Source: a virus | Strand: one strand, 5' to 3' | Length of the DNA: 64,000 nt | IMG/VR virus record: IMGVR_UViG_3300020596_000011 | Span: 83,887 to 147,886 of that record | Shown: positions 1 to 7,644 of the stretch, one piece after another | Layout: each line of letters starts with the position of its first letter | How positions within the stretch are numbered: position 1 is the first letter of the stretch | Notes under the pieces: model-generated | Seen by the model: the letters and a program-made list of their open reading frames with translations, nothing else | Database searches by the model: none | What the model was told of the DNA's origin: nothing | Made by a program: the position numbers and the translations under genes

Positions 1-2008
1 TTGGGCGGGACCCGCAACAGGTGGACCGGCGGTGTCTGCGTTTCGTGCGCTTGTTTCAGGAGACATCCCTGTTCTGTCTTACGTCAGTTCAATCACAGCG
101 GGTACTGGACTTTCGGGCGGAGTAATTACAAGCTCGGGTACTATCAATATAGCCACTACGGGTGTGGCAGCAGCGGCCTACGGGTCAGCTTCCTCTGTAG
201 CCACTTTTACAGTGAACACCCAAGGGCAACTCACAACAGCAGCAACCACAGCCATTCAAATTGGTCAGTCGCAAGTTACAAGCCTTGTCTCAGACTTAAC
301 AGCAAAAGCTGCCACCACCCTTCTGCTAAACACGGGTACTGGGCTTACAGGTGGCGGGGACCTTTCGGCTAACCGCACTTTCTCCATAGCCAACACGTCC
401 GTAATAGCGGGCTCCTACGGGTCTGCGACTCAATCACCGACGTTTACAGTGAACGCGCAAGGGCAACTAACGATTGCGGGCAACACGACAATTGCACCTG
501 CTTTCTCTTCGCTCACAAGTACTCCCACTACCCTTGCGGGCTACGGGGTAACCGACGCTATCCAAAACGTCCTGGGTACTCCAAGTATCTCTTCTAACGC
601 AATTGCGAGCCGTCCCGTTTTTGGGACGGCGGGTCGTCTTTTTGTTTCGACCGACACAAAGCTGTTATTTCGCGACACGGGATCAGCATGGGAAGCCATT
701 GCGGGCTCTGTTACGTCGATCGCTACGGGGACCGGACTTACCGGTGGAACGATTACGGGGACAGGGACTATCGCCCTAGCTGATACTGCGGTAGTAGCTG
801 CCGCTTATGGGTCGGCTTCTGCGGTCGGTACTTTTACAGTAGACGCACAAGGTCGTTTAACAACAGCAGCAACCACAGCCATTCAAATCGGTCAGTCGCA
901 AGTTACAAGCCTTGTCTCAGACTTAGCAGCAAAAGCTGCCACAGCAACAACAATCACAGCGGGTACTGGGCTTACAGGTGGCGGGGACCTTTCGGCTAAC
1001 CGCACTTTCTCCATAACCAACACGGCAGTGACCCTTGGAGCCTACGGGTCTGCTACTCAAACACCTACGTTTACAGTCAACGCGCAAGGGCAACTTACAG
1101 CCGCTGCAAATGTGCTCATCGCTCCTCTTTTTTCCTCAGTGGCATCGAAACCAACTACCCTTGCGGGCTACGGGATCACTGACGGTATTCAAAACGTCCT
1201 AGGTACTCCGAGTATCAGCTCAGACCTTATTGCAAACCGCCCTACTTTTGGAACAGCAGGGAGGCTGTTTGTCGGAACGGACACGGCACTCATTTATAGA
1301 GACACGGGCGCTGCGTGGACTGTTCTAAGCCCTTCGTCAGGTGGAACAGTTACATCTGTGGCTTTAAGTCTACCTGCAATTTTTACAGTCAGTGGATCGC
1401 CCGTCACAACCACTGGCACACTGACAGGGACACTAGCGACACAAACGGCAAACATCATATTTGCGGGGCCTTCAACTGGCGGAGCTGCTGTTCCGACTTT
1501 TCGCTCGCTCGTTTCAGCGGATATCCCAACCTTAGACTTTGCGAAAATAACATCAGGTACGGTACCAGTAGGGCAGGGCGGGACAGGAATAACCACCACG
1601 CCGTCAAACGGGCAGATCCCGATAGGAGACGGAACCACTTACTCGGCGGCGGCTTTAACGGCGGGTATCGGGGTCGCTGTTACCAACGGTGCCGGTAGCA
1701 TTACTTTAGCTGCCACAGGAGCTATCCCTGCCACAGTTTCGACAAGTACCTCGTTAACCCTAACCGCAGCTAACTGCGTCGTCATTCTCACGGCAACTAC
1801 CGCGAGGTCGGTCACTCTTCCTACGGCGCCCGTAAACGGGTCTCAGATTATGCTTAAAGACGGAGCAGGTACTGCGGCTACTGCAAACATTTCGGTTGTA
1901 GCTGGTGGCGCGGACACCTTAGAAGCCCTCGGCACGCCGATAGACGCAGATGGAGCTGCGGTGTGCTACGTTTATTTAACAAGTACGACAAGGTGGTATG
2001 TAATCTAA
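1..2008 (+). CDS. Tail fibre / appendage protein, C-terminal part (5' end outside window)
   Basis: The reading frame is open from base 2 with no stop, and its first residues (AGPATGGPAVSAFRALVS) match an internal phrase found again near 1465-1530, so the gene begins upstream and the GTG at 32 is internal. The visible 668 or so residues are Gly/Thr/Ser/Ala-rich, with repeated GTGLTGGGDLSANRTFSI and AYGSATQ-PTFTVNAQGQL phrases typical of trimeric beta-rich fibre shafts. The last about 85 residues form a compact domain (LTLTAANCVVILTATTARSV through TTRWYVI) of the kind that caps many phage fibres. Expected role is host-receptor binding or a fibre shaft on the virion surface. It converges on a small minus gene, overlapping it by four bases. 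Exact place in the virion cannot be told. Confidence 0.85.
   Translation, partial: WAGPATGGPAVSAFRALVSGDIPVLSYVSSITAGTGLSGGVITSSGTINIATTGVAAAAYGSASSVATFTVNTQGQLTTAATTAIQIGQSQVTSLVSDLTAKAATTLLLNTGTGLTGGGDLSANRTFSIANTSVIAGSYGSATQSPTFTVNAQGQLTIAGNTTIAPAFSSLTSTPTTLAGYGVTDAIQNVLGTPSISSNAIASRPVFGTAGRLFVSTDTKLLFRDTGSAWEAIAGSVTSIATGTGLTGGTITGTGTIALADTAVVAAAYGSASAVGTFTVDAQGRLTTAATTAIQIGQSQVTSLVSDLAAKAATATTITAGTGLTGGGDLSANRTFSITNTAVTLGAYGSATQTPTFTVNAQGQLTAAANVLIAPLFSSVASKPTTLAGYGITDGIQNVLGTPSISSDLIANRPTFGTAGRLFVGTDTALIYRDTGAAWTVLSPSSGGTVTSVALSLPAIFTVSGSPVTTTGTLTGTLATQTANIIFAGPSTGGAAVPTFRSLVSADIPTLDFAKITSGTVPVGQGGTGITTTPSNGQIPIGDGTTYSAAALTAGIGVAVTNGAGSITLAATGAIPATVSTSTSLTLTAANCVVILTATTARSVTLPTAPVNGSQIMLKDGAGTAATANISVVAGGADTLEALGTPIDADGAAVCYVYLTSTTRWYVI
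88..1341 (+). repeat. 627-bp tandem duplication inside the fibre gene
   Basis: Two copies of about 209 residues lie head to tail (about 88-714 and 715-1341). Segments such as the IQIGQSQVTSLVSDL coding stretch are almost identical at DNA level (around 251 and 878, offset 627), while other parts have diverged. The copies show how the shaft was lengthened by duplication. Confidence 0.85.
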
Positions 2009-2157
2009 GGTTTTTTGGTCAGTTCTTCCATTAGACGCTTTACCTGTTCCGTGGAGTGTTTAAGCTGTTTGATACGTTCCTCTAAGGTCATGTGAGGAGG
2101 CGGTTCTTTGATTTCTTTGGTTTTTTTCCATGCGTCTAAACTAATCACTTTTGTCAT
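2005..2157 (-). CDS. Small helical protein with MTKVISL start, unknown function
   Basis: The ATG at 2157 is preferred over an upstream GTG at 2232 because the protein then starts MTKVISLDAWKKTK, a start shared with the gene at 3583-3867 (MTKIISLGTYRATG). The 50-residue product is highly charged and probably one long helix or coiled coil (EERIKQLKHSTEQVKRLMEEL). It ends convergently against the fibre gene. The ribosome-binding site is weak. No function is recognised. Confidence 0.6.
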   Translation of the reverse strand: MTKVISLDAWKKTKEIKEPPPHMTLEERIKQLKHSTEQVKRLMEELTKKP

Positions 2158-2242
2158 GCGGAACCCTAAGGTATTGGGACGGTTGAGTATTTTTGAAACC
2201 TGTAGTGGGATACGATTAACTTTACAATTCACTGACGCGTGC

Positions 2243-2250
2243 GGTAAAAT
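2243..2250 (+). promoter_or_regulatory. GTAAAAT-type promoter
   Basis: GGTAAAAT lies 31 bases before the ATG at 2281, with TTTACA 18 bases upstream of TAAAAT as a possible -35. The same GTAAAAT element recurs before other plus-strand genes in this window. Confidence 0.5.
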
Positions 2251-2280
2251 GTGAAAAGACTTTACAACTAGGAGACTATA

Positions 2281-2580
2281 ATGCCAATTACTTCAGATAC
2301 ACAACAAAGACTCGAAATCGCTCTTGCTAGCTCTACAGCCGCGGCTGACCTTCTCGCCTTAGCAAGTGCTGGTTCAGTTATTGCCCAGACTCCCCCTGCG
2401 GCAGCACCTACGTTTACCCCCGCATCTGCTCTCACAGGTGTTGACGGTACAGGAAGCAACGCAGCTCCTTTGGCTGGAACTAACACACGCCTCGGTGGTC
2501 ATGACACCCAAATCGTAGCTTTGACCTCTTTGGTCAACAGCTTGCGGACTAAGTTGATTGACGCTGGAATTCTCGTTTAA
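2281..2580 (+). CDS. Small Ala/Thr-rich protein, likely virion associated
   Basis: A 99-residue protein behind a good Shine-Dalgarno (AGGAG, 8 bases before ATG) and a GTAAAAT promoter. It has an amphipathic N-terminus (SDTQQRLEIALASSTAAADLLALASAG), a Pro/Ala/Thr linker, and a C-terminal helix. Its promoter type and position just after a fibre gene suggest late expression and a structural role, but there is no recognisable domain. It converges with the minus gene ending at 2581 with no spacer. Confidence 0.6.
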   Translation: MPITSDTQQRLEIALASSTAAADLLALASAGSVIAQTPPAAAPTFTPASALTGVDGTGSNAAPLAGTNTRLGGHDTQIVALTSLVNSLRTKLIDAGILV

Positions 2581-2919
2581 TCACTTGATCCTGTAGCTTC
2601 GCAAAACATTTTTATTATTTTTAGCGCGCGCGAGCTTCATGTGCTCTTGCGCTTCTTTGTTTTTTGCTATTGTGCCTTCGAGCGTGCTGGGTTGGTTGGC
2701 TTTGAGATGTCTTAGAGCTTGCTCAAAGCTCGCACATTCGACTACATCGTCAGCGCCCTGGTCAAACTGGTCATACGAACCCCAGCGTTTAGTCGACCGG
2801 TCGTACACATCTACGTTGTGTTGACCGTCTTCTCGGTACACCTTTGCATTGTCGGCATAGTAAGTGTAAGCGCCATGGTCGGCGGCTTCTTTATTAAAGA
2901 TATTTATCACGTCGGTCAT
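2581..2919 (-). CDS. Unknown protein, 112 aa
   Basis: Start ATG at 2919 has GGAAAG eight bases upstream and overlaps the stop of the 24-residue reading frame before it (TAATG), suggesting translational coupling. The product is hydrophilic and rich in Asp, Lys and Tyr, with an N-terminal MTDVINIFNKEA segment and a helical basic C-terminus. No motif recognised. Confidence 0.6.
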   Translation of the reverse strand: MTDVINIFNKEAADHGAYTYYADNAKVYREDGQHNVDVYDRSTKRWGSYDQFDQGADDVVECASFEQALRHLKANQPSTLEGTIAKNKEAQEHMKLARAKNNKNVLRSYRIK

Positions 2920-2993
2920 TATTCTTTCCAATCAAAAGCGAACCACAAGAAAAATAAAATCCCAAAAAGCAAATAAAAGGTCAAATGTTCCAC
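2919..2993 (-). CDS. 24-residue single-pass membrane micropeptide
   Basis: A GTG-started frame encodes MEHLTFYLLFGILFFLWFAFDWKE: a nearly uninterrupted hydrophobic helix with charged ends. Its TAA stop overlaps the ATG of the next gene as TAATG, and it fills the space after the gene ending at 3008 exactly. The ribosome-binding site is weak (GAAG). The hydrophobic stretch and coupled stop are the evidence; function is unknown. Confidence 0.4.
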   Translation of the reverse strand: MEHLTFYLLFGILFFLWFAFDWKE

Positions 2994-3007
2994 TGCGCGC
3001 TTCTTTC

Positions 3008-3244
3008 TTAGTACTCGGAGGGTTCGTGCCAGACTTTAGTTAGTTCTTCCGAGAACCGCCCGCTGGTAGCGTACTCGGGGTCTTGCAGTGTAATGTCGGG
3101 CGAGATGGTGCAGCCTAGCGCCCTCGCTTGATCAAGCGCATGGTTGACAGCAGAAGGCGCATAAGACATGCGACCGTCTGCGTACCTACGAGCCCAAAAA
3201 CCCAACTCTTCAACTAAACGTCTTAGTGCGTCTTCATGTGTCAT
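3008..3244 (-). CDS. Unknown protein, 78 aa
   Basis: Starts with ATG inside the end of the preceding gene (11-base overlap), as is usual in this operon. The soluble helical product (MTHEDALRRLVEELGFWARRYADG...) has no recognised motif. Confidence 0.6.
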   Translation of the reverse strand: MTHEDALRRLVEELGFWARRYADGRMSYAPSAVNHALDQARALGCTISPDITLQDPEYATSGRFSEELTKVWHEPSEY

Positions 3245-3554
3245 GTAGCACCTTTACTTGATGTTCTGCTTGTTTAATCAACTCGTCCATAGCATCCGTT
3301 TGCCAAGTCATGTAAAACCGGAGTGTCCCAAACTTCTCTTTTACTTGAGACGCTTTTGGGCGCGCACCCTCCTCGTCCGCTGGTTCATCTGCTATTAAGC
3401 ATTCAAGCTTTTCACTCAGTCGCCGAATGGCAGGTTCCCAAGCGTCCGGTACGTCAAAACCCCAACACATACAGGTGGATCTTGCACTTGCTTGGCGGTC
3501 TGCGTAAAGCAGCGGGAAGTCTCTACAGAGAGCGTCGTCTAGTTCAGCCTTCAT
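3234..3554 (-). CDS. Phage conserved hypothetical (QVKEKFGTLRFY type)
   Basis: The ATG at 3554 has GAGG upstream; an upstream GTG adds only four residues. The 106-residue product contains the phrase ASQVKEKFGTLRFYM preceded by WGFDVPDAWEPAIRRLSEKLECL, a layout seen in a widespread family of uncharacterised phage proteins (helix with W/I-L, then QVKEKFGxLRFY). The family has no established function. Belongs to the minus string that starts near 3867. Confidence 0.65.
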   Translation of the reverse strand: MKAELDDALCRDFPLLYADRQASARSTCMCWGFDVPDAWEPAIRRLSEKLECLIADEPADEEGARPKASQVKEKFGTLRFYMTWQTDAMDELIKQAEHQVKVLHDT

Positions 3555-3582
3555 GTCCGTCCTCACTGTTTGGGTAGTCTGT

Positions 3583-3867
3583 CTATGGGAGGTTGGCGGC
3601 TTTTAAATCCCGCCTTGCCTTGGCAATACGCTCTTTTAGCACTTTACGGGTTTCGTCAGATGGGTCCTCGTTTAGCCAACCTTCATTCTGTTCTTGAAAG
3701 CGCTTTAGCTCAGCTCGCTCTGTTTTGGTCAAAGCCATTCTCGAAGGTGCTTCTTGTGCTATTGCGAGAGCGCTCACACGAGAAGGTTTTTTTACCTTCT
3801 TAGGCTTCTCTACTTCTTCTATTATCCCAGTTGCTCTATAAGTACCTAAACTAATTATCTTTGTCAT
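3583..3867 (-). CDS. Small charged protein with MTKIISL start, unknown
   Basis: ATG at 3867 follows AGGAG by six bases. The 94-residue product starts MTKIISLGTYRATG, like the protein at 2005-2157, then has a Lys/Pro linker and a long charged helix (TKTERAELKRFQEQNEGWL). The two genes look like distant paralogues that keep only the N-terminal strand. A minus-strand promoter (3892-3928) lies immediately upstream. Function unknown. Confidence 0.6.
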   Translation of the reverse strand: MTKIISLGTYRATGIIEEVEKPKKVKKPSRVSALAIAQEAPSRMALTKTERAELKRFQEQNEGWLNEDPSDETRKVLKERIAKARRDLKAANLP

Positions 3868-3891
3868 GCAATCTCCTGCTTGTTTCAAACT

Positions 3892-3928
3892 CTACCTATG
3901 GTTTCGGACGTGTCCGTTCAGACTTTAG
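3892..3928 (-). promoter_or_regulatory. Minus-strand promoter, CTAAAGT...TAG family (site B)
   Basis: Read on the minus strand: CTAAAGT, then an inverted repeat CGGAC-AC-GTCCG, GAAAC, and a -10-like block ending TAG. It aligns at fixed spacing with four other upstream regions (5239-5274, 23887-23923, 25987-26023, 39690-39727). Confidence 0.5.
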
Positions 3929-3941
3929 CATTATTTTCAGT

Positions 3942-4280
3942 TTACTGAAAAAAAGCTAGCGGATGTGTCCATGAGTATTCCTGTGCCCATTCTCGTGGCG
4001 TTAACGGTCTAGTAGTCCAAGAGAGATTTGAAAACTGCGCACCAAGCAATTCTGGCAAGACTTGGGTGACCATCTGCGTGCGCTCGGTGCTGTGTTTGTG
4101 TGTGAATGCGGTGCTCACAATCGACAATTCGGCAAAGCCATCAGTCAGGCCGTTTGCGCTATGGATTACGATTTTTACAAGAGGGTCGCTCCAGTACGTA
4201 GACAACACCTTTCTAAGATGTTCTTCCAATTGACCTATTACCACTTCTGTTGCCGATACGTCGTTGAAAAGCTCAGTCAT
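3942..4280 (-). CDS. Unknown protein, 112 aa
   Basis: Starts with ATG eight bases inside the preceding gene. The product (MTELFNDVSATEVVIGQLEEHLRKVL...) is of mixed alpha/beta character with no motif that I can place. It is the last gene of the 5.2 to 3.9 kb transcription unit, just before the next promoter. Confidence 0.6.
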   Translation of the reverse strand: MTELFNDVSATEVVIGQLEEHLRKVLSTYWSDPLVKIVIHSANGLTDGFAELSIVSTAFTHKHSTERTQMVTQVLPELLGAQFSNLSWTTRPLTPREWAQEYSWTHPLAFFQ

Positions 4281-4485
4281 TCGACTCCCAGAGTTGTTCC
4301 ATGCGCTCGGTTAATCTTACGACTTCCCGCGCAGTGTCCGTTCTAAATTCTGTAGAAAACCAGTTAGTAGGGGCTTCGTTCAAGAAGCGAAGCAGAGCCG
4401 CACGCTGCCGCGCCGTGTGTAGGTATTCCGAGGGTATGTATTCCGTCAAGATGCCTGATAAACTCGACGGGTAGTGATGCGTCAT
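4273..4485 (-). CDS. Unknown protein, 70 aa
   Basis: ATG start overlaps the stop of the HExxH gene by four bases and the end of this frame overlaps the next gene by eight. The product is mostly helical (HTARQRAALLRFLNEAPTNWF, TAREVVRLTERMEQLW). No recognised domain. Confidence 0.6.
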   Translation of the reverse strand: MTHHYPSSLSGILTEYIPSEYLHTARQRAALLRFLNEAPTNWFSTEFRTDTAREVVRLTERMEQLWESND

Positions 4486-4883
4486 TCTTTCTCCTTCATT
4501 AGGTAGTCTAGATAATCTTCTTGCCCTGCCGCAATATACGCTAGCGTCTCATAAGGAATTGATGCGTAAGCCTGTTCGTGCGACATGCCCTTCATGCGGT
4601 TTTTAATATAGTACGAAAGATAGGAACTGTAAAACTTAAGCCAGCCAATTTCTCGCACCTGCAAGCAGTGAACATTTTCGTGGGCGCGCACCTTGGGGTC
4701 AATCTCTACCTCAAAGAAAAACACGATAGGGTAAAGTACGAACCCGCTCGGTATTTTCTTACTGCTAGTGGGTAGATGTACAAACACCGAGCACGCTTCT
4801 CCTTTTAGTGGAGGCAGAAATTTTAGCTCAACCATTGAAAGGTTAAGCCACAGTAACAACGCTATTAGTATCCACCGCTTCAT
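4482..4883 (-). CDS. Exported or membrane-anchored HExxH protein (putative zinc metallopeptidase)
   Basis: ATG at 4883 is preceded by GGAG; it yields 133 residues starting with a signal/anchor segment (MKRWILIALLLWLNLS). The motif HENVH at residues 68-72, with Gln three residues on, a following helical region and a later PYETLAYIA with a Glu, fits the minimal gluzincin pattern found in a family of small phage and plasmid proteins. Zinc-dependent hydrolysis outside the cytoplasm is inferred from the motif and the N-terminus only; the substrate is unknown. It sits in a string of small unknown genes. Confidence 0.6.
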   Translation of the reverse strand: MKRWILIALLLWLNLSMVELKFLPPLKGEACSVFVHLPTSSKKIPSGFVLYPIVFFFEVEIDPKVRAHENVHCLQVREIGWLKFYSSYLSYYIKNRMKGMSHEQAYASIPYETLAYIAAGQEDYLDYLMKEKE

Positions 4884-4897
4884 AGTACTCCAAGTCC

Positions 4898-5212
4898 TTA
4901 ACAATATTCCGTGGAATCGTCTTCGTCCGTAGGGGTGGGTGCAAGAGGTTCAAAGAATTTTGCTGGGTTTGCCGTGCCGTGTACCTGTTTTAAGTTGGTG
5001 ACGTCTAAGTTGATACCAAGCGGCACGCGGTCGCCTTTCATATTGCAGCACGCAATTCCCGTCACGTGTGCGCCCGAAGAAACCGATGTAGTTTTAAAAA
5101 TTTTAAAGACTAAACGGCTACGTCCCATTTCATGAGTGGCGTAGAACACCTGGGTAGTTTTAGGGTTTTGGAGCTGTATGCGGGCGTGTGTGAAACATTC
5201 TGTCAAGTTCAT
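4898..5212 (-). CDS. Unknown protein, 104 aa
   Basis: ATG at 5212 is preceded by AGGAG. First gene after the promoter at 5239-5274. The product is beta-rich in its middle (RSRLVFKIFKTTSVSSGAHVTGI) with an acidic tail (DEDDSTEYC). No motif recognised. Confidence 0.6.
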   Translation of the reverse strand: MNLTECFTHARIQLQNPKTTQVFYATHEMGRSRLVFKIFKTTSVSSGAHVTGIACCNMKGDRVPLGINLDVTNLKQVHGTANPAKFFEPLAPTPTDEDDSTEYC

Positions 5213-5238
5213 AAAAATCTCCTACGTGCGAACTAAGT

Positions 5239-5274
5239 CTACATTAGTTATCGGCAGGAATTTTCAAACTTGAG
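5239..5274 (-). promoter_or_regulatory. Minus-strand promoter, CTCAAGTTT...TAG family (site A)
   Basis: On the minus strand: CTCAAGTTTG, about 11 bases, CCGATAACT, then TAATGT followed by AG, 27 bases before the ATG at 5212. It matches the spacing (one base shorter) of the other members of the family. Confidence 0.55.
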
Positions 5275-5279
5275 GAAAA

Positions 5280-5438
5280 TTATTTCTTTTCTTCTTTATT
5301 TCTGTACTTGAGAAAAGTCTCGTTTTGTTTCGCCCAGATAGCGTGGAAGGCTGTAAGTTCTAGCTCTTTTACGCGCTTGTCGAGTTCTTTAATAATTTCA
5401 AGCAGGTCTTTAACGGTAGGCTTGGCGGGCAACTTCAC
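5280..5438 (-). CDS. 52-residue coiled-coil protein
   Basis: A GTG start with AAGGAG six bases upstream encodes a short protein beginning VKLPAKPTVKDLLEIIKELD. Heptad-like Leu/Ile spacing (DLLEIIKELDKRVKELEL) indicates a coiled coil, followed by a basic tail ending KEEKK. Its stop lies just before promoter site A, so it closes the thyX transcription unit. Function unknown. Confidence 0.65.
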   Translation of the reverse strand: MKLPAKPTVKDLLEIIKELDKRVKELELTAFHAIWAKQNETFLKYRNKEEKK

Positions 5439-5493
5439 GATAACTCCTTAAGAAGATCAAGATGGACCTATATTGGGAAAGACTGGTAGGGAG

Positions 5494-6144
5494 CTAAAGC
5501 CATTTTTTGGCTTGCCCGATAGCCGGAAACTGTTCACAAAAAACGTGTTGTATAGCCAAAGCGATATCTCTGTGTTCTTTTTGCGTTGAGACATCGGTCC
5601 TAAGGTCGAGGTAGTGTATCCAGTTGCGGAGGTTGTTTGTCATGTAAAGAGTTGTAGAGGTACCTAAAGGAAGGAGAAAACGCGCTTGCTCTTTAGCAAT
5701 GTTTTTATCTAACGCCTCTTGGTAAAGCCTAGTGCTTAAGCTCTGAACTTGAATTTGCGCGTCCAGAAACCACGCAAGGTCTTCTTCGGACATATCATCT
5801 AAGGAGTTCTGACGGTTTTTCTTATCTTGCCTGCGGGCAGGGTAAGTCTCAAATTCAGTAACCGCTGCGTAGCGCTGCGAAAACTCTTGAAACGTTGCAG
5901 ACCTATGCCGAAGAATTTGTGCAGCTATGGCGCGTGAAGTAGTGATCTCCACTGTCATGTAAGCGTGTTCAAAGACAGACCAGTGGCTGTGCTCTATGCA
6001 GTAGTTCAAAAGTTTAGAGGCTGTTTCGTTGTTCATCTGGTTCGAGGGGTTAGACACGCGCGCCACGTAAGCTGAAAGCTGCTCTGCTGACATATGCTCT
6101 AGGTCACCCACGCCCTTGGTCACCGATACTAGTTTCACTTTCAA
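5494..6144 (-). CDS. thyX: Flavin-dependent thymidylate synthase ThyX
   Basis: Makes dTMP from dUMP using methylene-tetrahydrofolate and FAD/NADPH. The ThyX signature is complete: RHR at residues 79-81 and Ser89 in RHRSATFQEFSQRY, followed by downstream LPLGTSTTLYMTNNLRNWIHYLDLR, where the conserved Arg/His and active-site Ser/Arg lie. Length (216 aa) is normal for phage ThyX. The start is a TTG with weak GAG upstream, or the GTG two codons later. It follows the ADP-ribosyltransferase gene by nine bases. Together with dCMP deaminase, dNMP kinase and ribonucleotide reductase elsewhere in the window it supplies dNTPs. Confidence 0.95.
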   Translation of the reverse strand: MKVKLVSVTKGVGDLEHMSAEQLSAYVARVSNPSNQMNNETASKLLNYCIEHSHWSVFEHAYMTVEITTSRAIAAQILRHRSATFQEFSQRYAAVTEFETYPARRQDKKNRQNSLDDMSEEDLAWFLDAQIQVQSLSTRLYQEALDKNIAKEQARFLLPLGTSTTLYMTNNLRNWIHYLDLRTDVSTQKEHRDIALAIQHVFCEQFPAIGQAKKWL

Positions 6145-6153
6145 AATATGATC

Positions 6154-7644
6154 TCATTTCTTGCTTTGTTTGGGGAGCGTGTCCGGCTTTTTAACGTCTT
6201 TCAATTCGTTTATTGTTTCATGGTCAGCGTTCTCTAGCGCATTGTTAAACTCGTCGGTCTCATTCTTCGGATCGTAGCTGTAGTGCCCGATTTTTGAAAT
6301 ATTTACACCGTGGTGATTATTTAAGTGATCGATCACATCATTTGCAGCAGCCCTGTGGGTGCCTGTGACAAGAGACCCATTCCCCATCTCACCATCGATC
6401 ATGAAAGGCGGGATTTTGTTTTCACCTTTTATTTGAGACACGACCATTTGATGCACGTGCGGCCAATCGTGCACGACGTGGATCGGGTTGAAGTTTTGCG
6501 GATAATAAGGTTTCTGTGAGAATTTAGCAATAGTCTGTTTTAAAGCATGCGGTAAGTTGTTTGATTTTATGAGAGGGTTCTTCGGCGGTTTTGGAATTGC
6601 AATCTTTTTGGGAGCTTCAAAATCTGTTCCCGAACTCGATTCATCACGGGGATGCCCAACTTCGATATCTTTGCTGCTCACTTTGAAGTGTGCCTCGGGG
6701 TGTGCGACGACGATTTCTTCTTCACTTGAATGGACTGGGTTGTGCCCTGGATAAAGTGAATGGCCGCCGGTGTGCAGCACGTCTCTTAAGGGGACGTCCT
6801 TTTTCATGATGAGGTGGTGAGGGTGATCTTCTGAATCGTGCTCCCCCCGCCCTGTAGCGAAACGCGTAGCCATGTCACGACTAAGAGACCAAGAGGACAT
6901 GTGAGCCGAAGGGATTGTTACGGTTTTGTGGCGGTCCACTTTTGAAGCCTTCCCTACAGTGTAGGGGGACATACCGCCTTCGAGGTATTTTTCCTCGTCA
7001 TGGTCTGTTACACCTAGTGAATCTTTCACCCGCTTTGCATAGCTTCCACCCACACCTCTATAGACCGTGATGTGCGGCTCGCCGTTAATCATTTTCTTGT
7101 TAATGTGGCTGTCGTTCATAATCGCTTTCTGTGAAGCAATCATGTGGTTAACGAGGTGAGGGGTTTGGTGCTTATGCTCGTCTGAGTGGCCCTTGTCACC
7201 TCTATGCGTTTCAATGTGTTCAGGCTCCCCCGTGTACATCGCTTTAATAGCCGCAAAATGGCTGGGCTCCACTTTTCTCTCGTATGAGTTCCAGAAGTCC
7301 CCAGATTGCTGCTCACCTTCCTCGGCGCCTCCACCTTGGTAGTTGGGGTGCGCTAAGATGGCTCCTGTGGAAAATTGCTCGTCAGGCGCGTGGCTCCATG
7401 CGTGTCTGAGTTGCTCTCTTGAGAGGTCCGGGTGTAGGTTGCCCGCTAAATTGTACAGTACATCCGATATTTGATCTTTGGGCGCGTGCTTCAGGTATTT
7501 TTCAACGTGACTTGGGGGAATAGGGTGTTCTTGTGCAGCAAGCATTTGAAAACCGCTGTGGTGTCTCAGTTTGTGTGCCACTGCGATGGCTTTGTCCCAG
7601 TCCTGTGTCTGGGCGTAATGGTCTAAAAGTTGGTAGTCGTTCAT
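6154..7644 (-). CDS. Mono-ADP-ribosyltransferase (R-S-E type) with ParB-like C-terminus
   Basis: 496 residues; ATG overlaps the stop of the upstream gene (ATGA). The R-S-E hallmarks are in order: VYRG with Arg196, MSSWSLS at 249-254 followed by ATRFA, and SEEEIVV with Glu308/Glu310 as the ExE pair. This is the layout of arginine-targeting toxins and of T4 Alt/ModA, which modify host RNA polymerase and other proteins. Residues about 40-105 (HPDLSREQL, LAHPN) resemble the 28-residue repeats of the protein at 60764-63904. After residue 330 a Pro/Lys linker leads to a domain with PPFMIDGEMGNGSLVTGTHRAAAND, reminiscent of the ParB/sulfiredoxin fold. The target is unknown; delivery with the virion is an inference from context. 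Confidence 0.75.
   Translation of the reverse strand: MNDYQLLDHYAQTQDWDKAIAVAHKLRHHSGFQMLAAQEHPIPPSHVEKYLKHAPKDQISDVLYNLAGNLHPDLSREQLRHAWSHAPDEQFSTGAILAHPNYQGGGAEEGEQQSGDFWNSYERKVEPSHFAAIKAMYTGEPEHIETHRGDKGHSDEHKHQTPHLVNHMIASQKAIMNDSHINKKMINGEPHITVYRGVGGSYAKRVKDSLGVTDHDEEKYLEGGMSPYTVGKASKVDRHKTVTIPSAHMSSWSLSRDMATRFATGRGEHDSEDHPHHLIMKKDVPLRDVLHTGGHSLYPGHNPVHSSEEEIVVAHPEAHFKVSSKDIEVGHPRDESSSGTDFEAPKKIAIPKPPKNPLIKSNNLPHALKQTIAKFSQKPYYPQNFNPIHVVHDWPHVHQMVVSQIKGENKIPPFMIDGEMGNGSLVTGTHRAAANDVIDHLNNHHGVNISKIGHYSYDPKNETDEFNNALENADHETINELKDVKKPDTLPKQSKK

Noticed and set aside
32-34. GTG as the true start of the first fibre gene
   Set aside because: The frame continues upstream to the window edge with residues matching an internal fibre phrase and no ribosome-binding site precedes the GTG.
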